From Woeseiaceae bacterium (GTDB lineage Bacteria; Pseudomonadota; Gammaproteobacteria; Steroidobacterales; Woeseiaceae): a stretch of DNA of 7,280 bases. Under the pieces are notes generated by a model. That model was not told the DNA's origin. It ran no database searches and was given only the letters and a program-made list of their open reading frames with translations. The position numbers and the translations under genes are program-made. Position 1 is the stretch's first letter; every line of letters starts with the position of its first letter. This document shows positions 1-7,280 of this stretch, one piece after another. The DNA is taken from contig JALHUQ010000347.1 in assembly GCA_022866645.1 (NCBI GenBank), positions 1-7,280 of the forward strand. The letters run 5' to 3'.

Positions 1-2
1 CT

Positions 3-1193
<1,191 letters not shown>

Positions 1194-1211
1194 AAGCTGA
1201 GCTCTCGCAAA

Positions 1212-3302
1212 TTAACCTTTGTTTATGATTGTATCGGCCACGTTCTGCGGCACTTCCGAATACTTCTCGAACTCCATTGAGTACACAGCACGCCCCTGGC
1301 TCATAGAACGCAAGTGCGTGGCATAACCGAACATCTCGGCCAGCGGTACCTCAGCACGAACCGTTTTGCCCATGGGCGTATCGTCCATACCCTGTGTCAG
1401 ACCGCGACGTCGATTCAAATCGCCCATCACGTCCCCCATATAATCCTCAGGTGTCACCACGTCGACCTTCATGATCGGCTCCAGCAGCACAGGATCCGCG
1501 TTTGTCGCGCCATCCCTGAAAGCCATCGAGCCAGCGATCTTAAACGCCATTTCGCTGGAGTCAACATCATGATACGAGCCGTCGTACAAAGTCACCCTGC
1601 AATCCACCATCGAAAAGCCACCGACAACACCGTTTTCCATCTGCTCCTGCACGCCACGATCGACGGCCGGTATGTATTCTTTGGGTACTACGCCGCCAAC
1701 AATTCCATTGACGAATTCGTAACCTGACCCTCTCGGCAGGGGTTCTATGCGCAGATAAACGTGGCCGTATTGACCGCGACCACCCGATTGCCGCACAAAC
1801 TTGCCTTCCTGCTCCACCGTCTTGCGTATCGTCTCGCGGTACGCAACCTGCGGTTTACCAACATTCGCCGCGACCTGGAACTCACGCTTCATACGGTCGA
1901 CGATGATGTCGAGATGGAGTTCTCCCATCCCCGAAATTATCGTCTGCCCGGACTCGTCATCCGTATGAACACGAAAAGATGGGTCTTCTTTCGCGAGCTT
2001 TTGCATCGCGGCGCTCATCTTATCCTGATCTGCCACTGTTCTTGGCTCAACCGCGACCGAGATAACCGGTTCCGGAAATGTCATGCGCTCGAGCGTAATT
2101 CTTTTCGCAATATCGCAAAGCGTATCGCCTGTCGTAACATCCTTTAAGCCAACTGCCGCCGCGATATCCCCGGCGCGGACTTCCTTAATCTCTTTTCGAT
2201 CATTCGCGTGCATTTGCAAGATTCGCCCAACACGCTCTTTCTTGCCCTTTGTCGGGTTGTAAATCGTGTCACCAGAATTTAACACTCCTGAATACACGCG
2301 GAAGAATGTCAGATTGCCGACGAAACTGTCTGTCGCAATCTTGAACGCCAGCGCAGCAAACGGTTCCTTGTCATCCGCGTGCCGTACATCTTCCGTATCA
2401 TCATCTTTGATGCCCAATACTGCTGGCACATCAAGTGGCGAGGGCAAGTATTCGACGACTGCATCAAGTACGGCCTGTACGCCTTTGTTCTTAAACGCCG
2501 AGCCGCACATTACTACAACGATGTCACCCGACAATGTCCGCGCCCGAAGCCCTTTACGAATCTCATCTTCAGTGAGTTCGGTATCGCCGAGAAACTTATC
2601 CATAAGTTCCTCGTTAGCTTCGGCTGCTGCCTCGATCATTTTTGCACGCCAAACTTCAGCTTCCGCCCTTAGCTCGGCAGGGATTTCGTGAGCTTCGTAG
2701 GTCATGCCCAGGTTGCTCTCGTCCCAGTAAAGCGCTTTCATCTTTATAAGATCGATAACGCCTGTAAACTTTTCTTCCGCGCCGATCGGTAGTTGCACCG
2801 GCACTGGATTTGCACCGAGACGTTTCACCAGCTGGCCAACGACGCGCAGGAAATCAGCACCCACACGATCCATCTTGTTGACAAAGACCAAACGAGGTAC
2901 GCCGTACTTGTTGCCTTGCCGCCAGACCGTCTCGGTTTGCGGCTCTACGCCGCCTACCGCACACAACACTGTTACTGCGCCATCAAGCACTCTTAATGAA
3001 CGCTCGACTTCGATCGTAAAATCAACGTGCCCCGGAGTATCAATAATGTTGATTCGGTGCTCGTCGTACTGCTTGTCCATTCCAGACCAGAAACAGGTTG
3101 TCGCGGCTGACGTAATCGTAATACCGCGTTCCTGTTCCTGTTCCATCCAGTCCATGATGGCTGCGCCATGATGAACTTCGCCTAGCTTGTGCGATACACC
3201 TGTATAAAACAGCACACGTTCCGTCGTCGTTGTCTTGCCCGCATCGATATGGGCCATAATTCCGATATTACGGTATCGCTCAATAGGGGTTGTGCGAGCC
3301 AC
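1212..3302 (-). CDS. fusA: Elongation factor G, complete (696 aa), GTG start
   Basis: EF-G is the cytoplasmic translocase that uses GTP to move tRNA and mRNA through the ribosome, and with RRF it splits ribosomes for recycling. G-domain motifs are AHIDAGKT at 17-24, RGIT at 59-62, DTPGH at 88-92, NKMD at 142-145 and GSAFK at 267-271. Domain II spans roughly 300-400, domain III 405-480 (GMGELHLDI at 458-466), domain IV 485-605 and domain V 606-690. Domain IV has SGGRGQYGHV at 506-515 and SYHDVDSSE at 576-584; His578 is the tip residue equivalent to E. coli His583. The length fits the family (E. coli 704). The reading frame begins with GTG at 3302-3300, and the family N-terminus MARTTP starts exactly there. 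TAA is at 1214-1212. The gene lies 11 bp after rpsG and 18 bp before tuf. Oddity: switch I reads EVHHGAAIMDW, with His45 where an acidic residue is usual. The full domain set and the operon position argue against an EF-G2 or TetM-like paralogue. Confidence 0.98.
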   Translation of the reverse strand: MARTTPIERYRNIGIMAHIDAGKTTTTERVLFYTGVSHKLGEVHHGAAIMDWMEQEQERGITITSAATTCFWSGMDKQYDEHRINIIDTPGHVDFTIEVERSLRVLDGAVTVLCAVGGVEPQTETVWRQGNKYGVPRLVFVNKMDRVGADFLRVVGQLVKRLGANPVPVQLPIGAEEKFTGVIDLIKMKALYWDESNLGMTYEAHEIPAELRAEAEVWRAKMIEAAAEANEELMDKFLGDTELTEDEIRKGLRARTLSGDIVVVMCGSAFKNKGVQAVLDAVVEYLPSPLDVPAVLGIKDDDTEDVRHADDKEPFAALAFKIATDSFVGNLTFFRVYSGVLNSGDTIYNPTKGKKERVGRILQMHANDRKEIKEVRAGDIAAAVGLKDVTTGDTLCDIAKRITLERMTFPEPVISVAVEPRTVADQDKMSAAMQKLAKEDPSFRVHTDDESGQTIISGMGELHLDIIVDRMKREFQVAANVGKPQVAYRETIRKTVEQEGKFVRQSGGRGQYGHVYLRIEPLPRGSGYEFVNGIVGGVVPKEYIPAVDRGVQEQMENGVVGGFSMVDCRVTLYDGSYHDVDSSEMAFKIAGSMAFRDGATNADPVLLEPIMKVDVVTPEDYMGDVMGDLNRRRGLTQGMDDTPMGKTVRAEVPLAEMFGYATHLRSMSQGRAVYSMEFEKYSEVPQNVADTIINKG

Positions 3303-3313
3303 GGCAAAGCCTT
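3300..3313 (-). promoter_or_regulatory. fusA ribosome binding site and GTG start
   Basis: The rpsG stop codon TAA (3316-3314) runs straight into AAGG (3313-3310), which is 7 nt upstream of GTG at 3302-3300. Spacing and sequence fit a Shine-Dalgarno element and settle the fusA start, since the family N-terminus MARTTP begins at this GTG. Because the site touches the rpsG stop codon, ribosomes finishing S7 are well placed to start EF-G (inference). Confidence 0.8.
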
Positions 3314-3793
3314 TTACCAGCGGTAGTGCGAGAACGCCTTATTCGCTTCTGCCATGCGGTGCGTGTCTTCTTTCTTCTTGACCGCAGTACCACGATTTTC
3401 AGCAGCATCAAGCAACTCGTGAGCCAGGCGATACGCCATCGATTTTTCGCTGCGCTTACGTGCAGCATCGATTATCCAACGCATGGCAAGTGTCTGCCGT
3501 CGAGCCGGGCGTACTTCGACCGGGACCTGATAAGTAGCTCCGCCAACGCGACGTGCCTTTACTTCGACAGCTGGCTTTACGTTGTCCAGTGCTGTTTCAA
3601 GCAACTCAAGCGCTTTCTCACCGGTTTGCGTTTCTTTTTCAGAGATACGATCCAGAGCACCGTAGATGATGCGCTCAGCAACGGATTTCTTGCCGTCATT
3701 CATGATCATGTTCATGAATTTTGCAAGCAGATGACTACCGTACTTGGGATCGGGCAGAATCGTTCGTTTAGGGGCCTGTGATCTTCTGGACAT
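3314..3793 (-). CDS. rpsG: 30S ribosomal protein S7, complete (159 aa)
   Basis: S7 is a primary binding protein of the 16S rRNA 3' domain. It nucleates assembly of the 30S head and lies near the E-site tRNA and mRNA exit. Family landmarks are ILPDPKYGS at 12-20, DGKKS at 33-37, VEVKARRVGGATYQVPVEVRP at 77-97, AMRWI at 103-107, and the C-terminal run RMAEANKAFSHYRW at 146-159. The start ATG (3793-3791) gives MSRRS, close to the usual MPRRR. GAGA at 3806-3803, 9 nt upstream, is a weak ribosome binding site. TAA is at 3316-3314. Compared with E. coli up to HYRW (156 residues) there are three extra residues around 51-61, in the loop region after DGKKS. The gene follows rpsL by 17 bp and precedes fusA by 11 bp. 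In E. coli S7 represses its own operon by binding a roughly 100-nt spacer between rpsL and rpsG; that spacer is absent here, so another control is likely. Confidence 0.98.
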   Translation of the reverse strand: MSRRSQAPKRTILPDPKYGSHLLAKFMNMIMNDGKKSVAERIIYGALDRISEKETQTGEKALELLETALDNVKPAVEVKARRVGGATYQVPVEVRPARRQTLAMRWIIDAARKRSEKSMAYRLAHELLDAAENRGTAVKKKEDTHRMAEANKAFSHYRW

Positions 3794-3810
3794 TTTGGTC
3801 TATCTCAACT

Positions 3811-4185
3811 TTATGACTTAGGGCGCTTCGTTCCATACTTGGAACGGCCTTTGCGACGATCGGCTACGCCAGAACAATCCAGTGTGCCGCGTACGGTGTG
3901 ATAACGAACACCTGGCAAATCCTTTACACGACCGCCGCGGATCAGCACAACGCTATGTTCCTGCAGGTTATGGCCTTCACCGCCGATATAACTCGTCACC
4001 TCAAATCCGTTCGTCAGGCGCACACGAGCAACTTTCCGCATTGCCGAGTTCGGTTTTTTCGGTGTCGTCGTGTAAACACGCGTGCAAACGCCGCGCTTTT
4101 GCGGACTGGCGTTGAGCGCCGGTACGGTGCTCTTTACGGGCTTCGTAGCGCGTGGTTTGCGTACTAACTGATTCACTGTGGCCAT
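3811..4185 (-). CDS. rpsL: 30S ribosomal protein S12, complete (124 aa)
   Basis: S12 sits at the decoding centre of the 30S subunit and affects accuracy and streptomycin binding. The protein is nearly colinear with E. coli S12 at the same length. It contains PQKRGVCTRVYTTTPKKPNSA at 28-48, RLTNGFEVTSYIGGEGHNLQE at 56-76, and RGGRVKDLPGVRYHTVRG at 83-100. Counting Met as 1, the two lysines linked to streptomycin response (Lys42 and Lys87 of mature E. coli S12) are Lys43 and Lys88, and both are wild type. Asp89 is the residue methylthiolated by RimO in relatives; whether that happens here is not visible. ATG is at 4185-4183, TAA at 3813-3811. The start follows the MATVNQLVRKPR family N-terminus. 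It is the first gene of the str operon, about 100 nt downstream of a clear promoter and directly behind two terminator-like hairpins. Confidence 0.99.
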   Translation of the reverse strand: MATVNQLVRKPRATKPVKSTVPALNASPQKRGVCTRVYTTTPKKPNSAMRKVARVRLTNGFEVTSYIGGEGHNLQEHSVVLIRGGRVKDLPGVRYHTVRGTLDCSGVADRRKGRSKYGTKRPKS

Positions 4186-4188
4186 GGG

Positions 4189-4197
4189 CCTTCACTC
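4189..4197 (-). promoter_or_regulatory. Weak ribosome binding region of rpsL
   Basis: Upstream of the rpsL ATG the strand reads GAGTGAAGG at 4197-4189. GAG at 4197-4195 has normal spacing (9 nt), while GAAGG at 4193-4189 is a better match to the anti-Shine-Dalgarno but ends only 3 nt from the start codon. No full GGAGG is present. The A-rich stretch just before it (4206-4198) should be unpaired and may help ribosome loading (inference). Confidence 0.55.
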
Positions 4198-4211
4198 TTT
4201 ATTTTTGTCGG

Positions 4212-4242
4212 AAAAAACCGGAAATCGCCTTGGCGAGCTCCG
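4212..4242 (-). terminator. Terminator-like hairpin 2 in rpsL leader
   Basis: The 5' arm 4242-4233 pairs with 4228-4219 around the loop CAAG (4232-4229). There are ten positions with one C-U mismatch (4237/4224) and one G-U pair (4238/4223). After one G (4218) comes a run of six T (4217-4212). Hairpin plus U-tract is the standard form of an intrinsic terminator. It lies 26 nt before the rpsL start codon, so if active it would cut transcription before the str genes. It could serve as an attenuator or limit read-through from rpoC. Confidence 0.55.
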
Positions 4243-4275
4243 AATAAAACAGGGCCCGCCTGTTGGCGAGCCCCG
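4243..4275 (-). terminator. Terminator-like hairpin 1 in rpsL leader
   Basis: The arms 4275-4265 and 4260-4250 pair over 11 consecutive positions with two G-U pairs and an AACA loop (4264-4261). The stem is very GC-rich and is followed at once by TTTTATT (4249-4243). This is the most stable structure visible by eye in the non-coding stretch. It begins about 10 nt after the expected transcription start, so it would form at the 5' end of the str mRNA. It may be an attenuator, the true rpoBC terminator placed inside the next transcript, or a 5' stabilising hairpin. Confidence 0.55.
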
Positions 4276-4290
4276 GTATTAAGGGCGGGC

Positions 4291-4320
4291 ATTTTAGTGA
4301 TGCGGGCAACTCAGTGTCAA
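4291..4320 (-). promoter_or_regulatory. Sigma70-type promoter of the str operon
   Basis: On the minus strand a perfect -35 box TTGACA (4320-4315) is followed after 18 bp by TAAAAT (4296-4291), one mismatch from the consensus -10 box. Next comes a GC-rich discriminator, GCCCGCCC (4290-4283), the composition seen at promoters repressed by ppGpp/DksA during the stringent response. The start of transcription should fall near 4286-4280. The position, upstream of rpsL and after the end of rpoC, fits an independent str operon promoter. Stringent control is inferred from the discriminator. Confidence 0.8.
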
Positions 4321-4333
4321 GCCAGCATCTCCT

Positions 4334-4351
4334 CAGGCCCGCCAGGGCCTG
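4334..4351 (-). repeat. Perfect inverted repeat after rpoC
   Basis: CAGGCCC (4351-4345) and GGGCCTG (4340-4334) form a perfect 7-bp stem with the loop TGGC. It lies 31 bp after the rpoC stop and 13 bp before the -35 box. No T-run follows on either strand, so it does not look like a normal intrinsic terminator. It may protect or help form the rpoC mRNA 3' end (inference). Confidence 0.6.
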
Positions 4352-4382
4352 TAAGCTATTGATTTTACTGGGCACTTATTGC

Positions 4383-7280
4383 TTATTCGCCACCTTCCGC
4401 AGCCAAATCAGTTTCCGCTGCCGCAAGCACTTCGTCTGCAGACTCACTATTCGACGAATCGCCTATTGAGTCCATGAGCGCCGCCGCCTCAGCGTCGGCC
4501 ATCTGCTTTTCTTCCAGCTTCTTCAATTGATCAGCCAGGTCCTGCTCGCGCGTGCGTCGTCGATCGGCGTGATGCGCGAAGCCGGTACCGGCCGGAATCA
4601 ATCGACCAACGATTACGTTCTCTTTCAGACCGCGCAAGTCGTCGCGCAACCCGCGCACAGATGCTTCGGTCAGTACTCGAGTCGTTTCCTGGAAGGACGC
4701 AGCCGAGATGAACGATTCGGTTGCGAGCGACGCCTTGGTGATTCCCAAAAGGATCGGTTCGATGGTCAGCGGCTCTTTGTTCTGGGCCAGCAGCTGTTCT
4801 TCGACCTCGAAGAAGCGTGCCTTGTCGATCTGCTCACCACGCAGGTAGTTACTGTCACCCGGTGTGGCAACAATGACCTTACGCAGCATCTGGCGAATAA
4901 TCACCTCGATGTGCTTGTCATTAATCTTCACACCCTGGAGGCGGTAAACGTCCTGAATTTCCTTAACGAGGTAGTTCGCCAGATTCTCAATGCCGCGCAG
5001 TCGCAGAATATCGTGCGGGTTCGGCTCGCCGTCGGCAATAATTTCGCCTCTGGCAACCTGCTCACCCTCGAACACGTTAAGGTGACGCCACTTCGGGATC
5101 AGCTCTTCGTAACCGTCGGTCTCGCCGGTAATTACCAGTCGACGCTTGCCCTTGGTTTCCTTGCCGAAGCTGACCGTACCGGTATGCTCCGCCATGATCG
5201 CAGGCTCTTTTGGCTTGCGAGCTTCGAAACGATCCGCAACACGCGGCAGACCACCGGTAATGTCACGAGTCTTTGAGGATGCCTGCGGTATACGAGCGAT
5301 AATGTCACCAACAGAAACACTTGCTCCGTCAGCCAGCGATATGATCGCGCCAACCGGCAGCGCGTAGACGGCTGGAATTTCGGTGTTGGCGAAGCAAATC
5401 TCCTTGCCGTCCTCACCAATCAGTTTGGCAACAGGACGCAAGTCCTTGCCGGAACCGGTACGGCTCTTAGGATCAAGAACAACGATGCTGGTCAGGCCAG
5501 TAAATTCGTCGACCTGTTCCTGGACGGTGATACCGTCGATGAAGTCCTCGAATCGGATCTTACCCTCAACCTCGGTGACAACCGGGTGAGTATGCGGATC
5601 CCAGCTGGCGAGAATTTGCCCCTGCTTGACGTCGACACCGTTCTCGATGGTGATCGTCGCGCCGTAAGGAACCTTGTAGCGCTCGCGCTCCTGACCCTGA
5701 TCATTCATAACAATGATCTCACCGGAACGAGACACAGCAACAAGATAGCCTTTGTGATGCGCGACCGTCTTGATATTGCGCAAGTGAGCAATACCGTTGG
5801 ACTTGATCTCAATGTTGCTGATCGCAGCAGAACGAGACGCAGCACCACCGATATGGAAGGTACGCATGGTCAACTGCGTACCCGGTTCACCGATTGACTG
5901 TGCCGCGATTACGCCAACAGCCTCACCAATATTGATTCGGTTGCCGCGCGCGAGATCGCGTCCGTAGCACTGTGAACAAACGCCGTAGCGAATATCACAG
6001 GTGATAGGTGAACGAACCATCATGTGATCGATCTTGAGATCATCAAGCTCTTGAACGGTTGCCTCGTCCAGCATGGTGCCGGCGTCGAATGCAACCCTGT
6101 CAGTGCCTGGAATCAGAACTGGCTCAGCCAAAACACGACCTAACACACGATCACGCAAAGGCTCAACGATGTCGCCACCTTCAACAATTGGCGTCATCGC
6201 GACACCGTTGCGAGTTTGACAATCGACTTCAGTCACGACGAGATCCTGCGCGACGTCAACCAGACGGCGTGTCAGGTAACCCGAGTTAGCGGTCTTAAGC
6301 GCAGTATCGGCCAGACCTTTGCGAGCACCGTGAGTTGAAATAAAGTATTGCAGTACGTCCAGACCCTCGCGGAAGTTAGCCGTAATCGGCGTCTCGATAA
6401 TCGATCCGTCTGGCTTCGCCATCAGGCCACGCATACCAGCGAGCTGGCGAATCTGCGCGGCAGAACCACGAGCGCCCGAGTCGGCCATCATGTAAATCGA
6501 GTTGAACGATTCCTGCTCGACCATCTTGCCCTTGGAATCCTTGACGGTTTCCGTACCGAGCTTGTCCATCATCGCTTTCGCGACTTGATCGTTGGTGCGA
6601 GACCAGATGTCGACAACCTTGTTGTAGCGCTCGCCGTCGGTTACGAGACCGGAACCGTACTGGTCCTGAATCTCTTTCACCTCCGCCTCTGCGACAGCAA
6701 GAATCGCTTCCTTGCTCTCGGGAACGACCATATCGTTGACACCGATCGAGACGCCAGCACGCGTTGCCTCGCGGAAACCCGTGTACATCAGGCGGTCGGC
6801 GAAAATGACGGTCTGCTTCAGGCCCAGTTGGCGATAGCAGGCGTTGATGACACTGGAAATGGCTTTCTTCGTCATCGCCCGGTTGACATGCGTGAATTCC
6901 ATACCCTTCGGCAGAATTCCCGACAACAATGCACGACCAACCGTTGTGTCTACACGTTTTGTAACCTCAACCAGTTCGCCTTTCTCGTTGCTTTCGTGAA
7001 TCGTCACACGGATCTTCACCCTGGCCTGCATTTCGGCAGCACCGGCTTCATAAGCGCGACGCGCCTCATCCAGGTTCGCAAGTATCATGCCCTCGCCCTT
7101 CGCATTCACTTTCGTACGGGTCATGTAGTAAAGACCCAAAACGACGTCCTGCGACGGTACGATGATCGGATCACCGTTAGCCGGAGACAAAATATTATTT
7201 GACGACATCATTAACGCGCGTGTTTCGAGCTGCGCTTCGATTGACAGCGGCACGTGCACGGCCATCTGGTCACCGTCGAA
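4383..7280 (-). CDS. rpoC: RNA polymerase subunit beta', C-terminal 965 aa (5' end outside window)
   Basis: Beta' is the largest core RNA polymerase subunit and holds the catalytic Mg. The frame is open at the right edge, where the first visible codons read FDGDQM. These supply two aspartates of the NADFDGD catalytic loop (E. coli Asp462 and Asp464); Asp460 lies just outside. Taking that Met as E. coli 466, landmarks fall at E. coli numbers with no net shift. The zinc cysteines are at 814, 888, 895 and 898. The bridge helix region (about 769-804) includes STHGARKGLADTALKTANSGY, and trigger-loop Met932, Arg933 and His936 are in TQLTMRTFH. The SI3 insertion splits the trigger loop, which resumes at DITGGLPRVADRFEARKP. 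The conserved end GLKENVIVGRLIPAGTG is followed by a 65-residue tail, about 20 longer than in E. coli; it is charged, helix-prone and ends acidic. TAA is at 4385-4383. As in relatives, rpoB should lie upstream. The internal Met at 7265 is not a start codon. Confidence 0.99.
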   Translation of the reverse strand, partial: FDGDQMAVHVPLSIEAQLETRALMMSSNNILSPANGDPIIVPSQDVVLGLYYMTRTKVNAKGEGMILANLDEARRAYEAGAAEMQARVKIRVTIHESNEKGELVEVTKRVDTTVGRALLSGILPKGMEFTHVNRAMTKKAISSVINACYRQLGLKQTVIFADRLMYTGFREATRAGVSIGVNDMVVPESKEAILAVAEAEVKEIQDQYGSGLVTDGERYNKVVDIWSRTNDQVAKAMMDKLGTETVKDSKGKMVEQESFNSIYMMADSGARGSAAQIRQLAGMRGLMAKPDGSIIETPITANFREGLDVLQYFISTHGARKGLADTALKTANSGYLTRRLVDVAQDLVVTEVDCQTRNGVAMTPIVEGGDIVEPLRDRVLGRVLAEPVLIPGTDRVAFDAGTMLDEATVQELDDLKIDHMMVRSPITCDIRYGVCSQCYGRDLARGNRINIGEAVGVIAAQSIGEPGTQLTMRTFHIGGAASRSAAISNIEIKSNGIAHLRNIKTVAHHKGYLVAVSRSGEIIVMNDQGQERERYKVPYGATITIENGVDVKQGQILASWDPHTHPVVTEVEGKIRFEDFIDGITVQEQVDEFTGLTSIVVLDPKSRTGSGKDLRPVAKLIGEDGKEICFANTEIPAVYALPVGAIISLADGASVSVGDIIARIPQASSKTRDITGGLPRVADRFEARKPKEPAIMAEHTGTVSFGKETKGKRRLVITGETDGYEELIPKWRHLNVFEGEQVARGEIIADGEPNPHDILRLRGIENLANYLVKEIQDVYRLQGVKINDKHIEVIIRQMLRKVIVATPGDSNYLRGEQIDKARFFEVEEQLLAQNKEPLTIEPILLGITKASLATESFISAASFQETTRVLTEASVRGLRDDLRGLKENVIVGRLIPAGTGFAHHADRRRTREQDLADQLKKLEEKQMADAEAAALMDSIGDSSNSESADEVLAAAETDLAAEGGE

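Larger units (their letters stand above)
4186..4284 (-). promoter_or_regulatory. 5' leader of the str operon with alternative pairings
   Basis: This is the untranslated leader expected from the promoter at 4320-4291. The 9-mer GCTCGCCAA occurs twice (4271-4263 and 4238-4230), each followed by a GGCG-containing segment (4260-4257 and 4229-4226). Four segments can therefore pair in competing ways. First with second gives a strong hairpin at 4275-4250, and third with fourth gives a terminator-like hairpin at 4242-4219. Second with third (4260-4254 with 4238-4232, seven pairs including one G-U) would break both. First with fourth (4269-4265 with 4229-4225) is also possible. This resembles a four-segment attenuator. 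No leader peptide gene is obvious. Regulation itself is an inference; as I recall, Rfam lists predicted rpsL leaders in Pseudomonas and Rickettsiales. Confidence 0.5.

Noticed and set aside
1228..1233. TACAAT on the minus strand near the fusA end, as a possible separate tuf promoter
   Set aside because: At 17 bp upstream there is only GAAGTG, with no resemblance to TTGACA; it also lies in coding sequence, so I see no supported tuf promoter.
3290..3781. Plus-strand open frame of 163 codons opposite rpsG
   Set aside because: It is a shadow of rpsG, with no homology and no supporting promoter or ribosome binding site.
3811..4185. Possible streptomycin-resistance form of S12
   Set aside because: Lys43 and Lys88 (counting Met) are both wild type and the surrounding motifs are standard.
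4527..5276. Plus-strand open frame of 249 codons opposite the rpoC 3' part
   Set aside because: It is antisense to conserved RpoC, its composition mirrors the reverse frame, and no family resemblance is visible.
6883..6888. TTGACA on the plus strand inside rpoC
   Set aside because: No -10-like sequence occurs at 15-19 bp downstream and no plus-strand gene follows.
6348..7202. Plus-strand open frame of 284 codons opposite rpoC
   Set aside because: It lies wholly antisense to conserved RpoC sequence, has no recognisable domain, and its openness follows from the codon bias of the real gene.

Overview
The window is a core housekeeping region with every gene on the minus strand. Read in the direction of transcription, from the right edge to the left, the order is rpoC (5' end missing), rpsL, rpsG, fusA, tuf. 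This is the end of the rpoBC operon followed directly by the complete str operon. The proteins closely resemble those of Escherichia coli. RpoC carries the large trigger-loop insertion (SI3) typical of Gram-negative bacteria. The direct rpoC-rpsL junction is the arrangement of Pseudomonas, Xanthomonas and Betaproteobacteria; in E. coli the two operons are far apart. I infer a proteobacterium, most likely a gammaproteobacterium outside the enteric group, with moderately GC-rich DNA. I cannot name a genus.

Layout. 7280-4383 holds the C-terminal two thirds of RNA polymerase beta'. 4382-4186 is a 197-bp non-coding stretch. It contains a hairpin without a U-tract, a strong sigma70-type promoter with a GC-rich discriminator, and a leader of roughly 100 nt with two successive terminator-like hairpins. 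4185-3811 is ribosomal protein S12, 3793-3314 is S7, 3302-1212 is elongation factor G (GTG start) and 1193-3 is elongation factor Tu. The gaps inside the str operon are only 17, 11 and 18 bp, so the four genes should be one transcription unit with close translational coupling. All five genes end in TAA.

Function. RpoC forms half of the polymerase active site. S12 and S7 are assembly and decoding proteins of the 30S subunit. EF-Tu brings aminoacyl-tRNA to the ribosome and EF-G drives translocation, so the str operon ties ribosome supply to elongation-factor supply.

The part most worth a second look is the rpsL leader. A repeated 9-mer lets its segments pair in mutually exclusive ways around two hairpins with U-tracts, which looks like transcription attenuation. 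The E. coli type of control, S7 binding between rpsL and rpsG, has no room here. I see no mobile element, CRISPR array, RNA gene, phage trace or unknown gene system.
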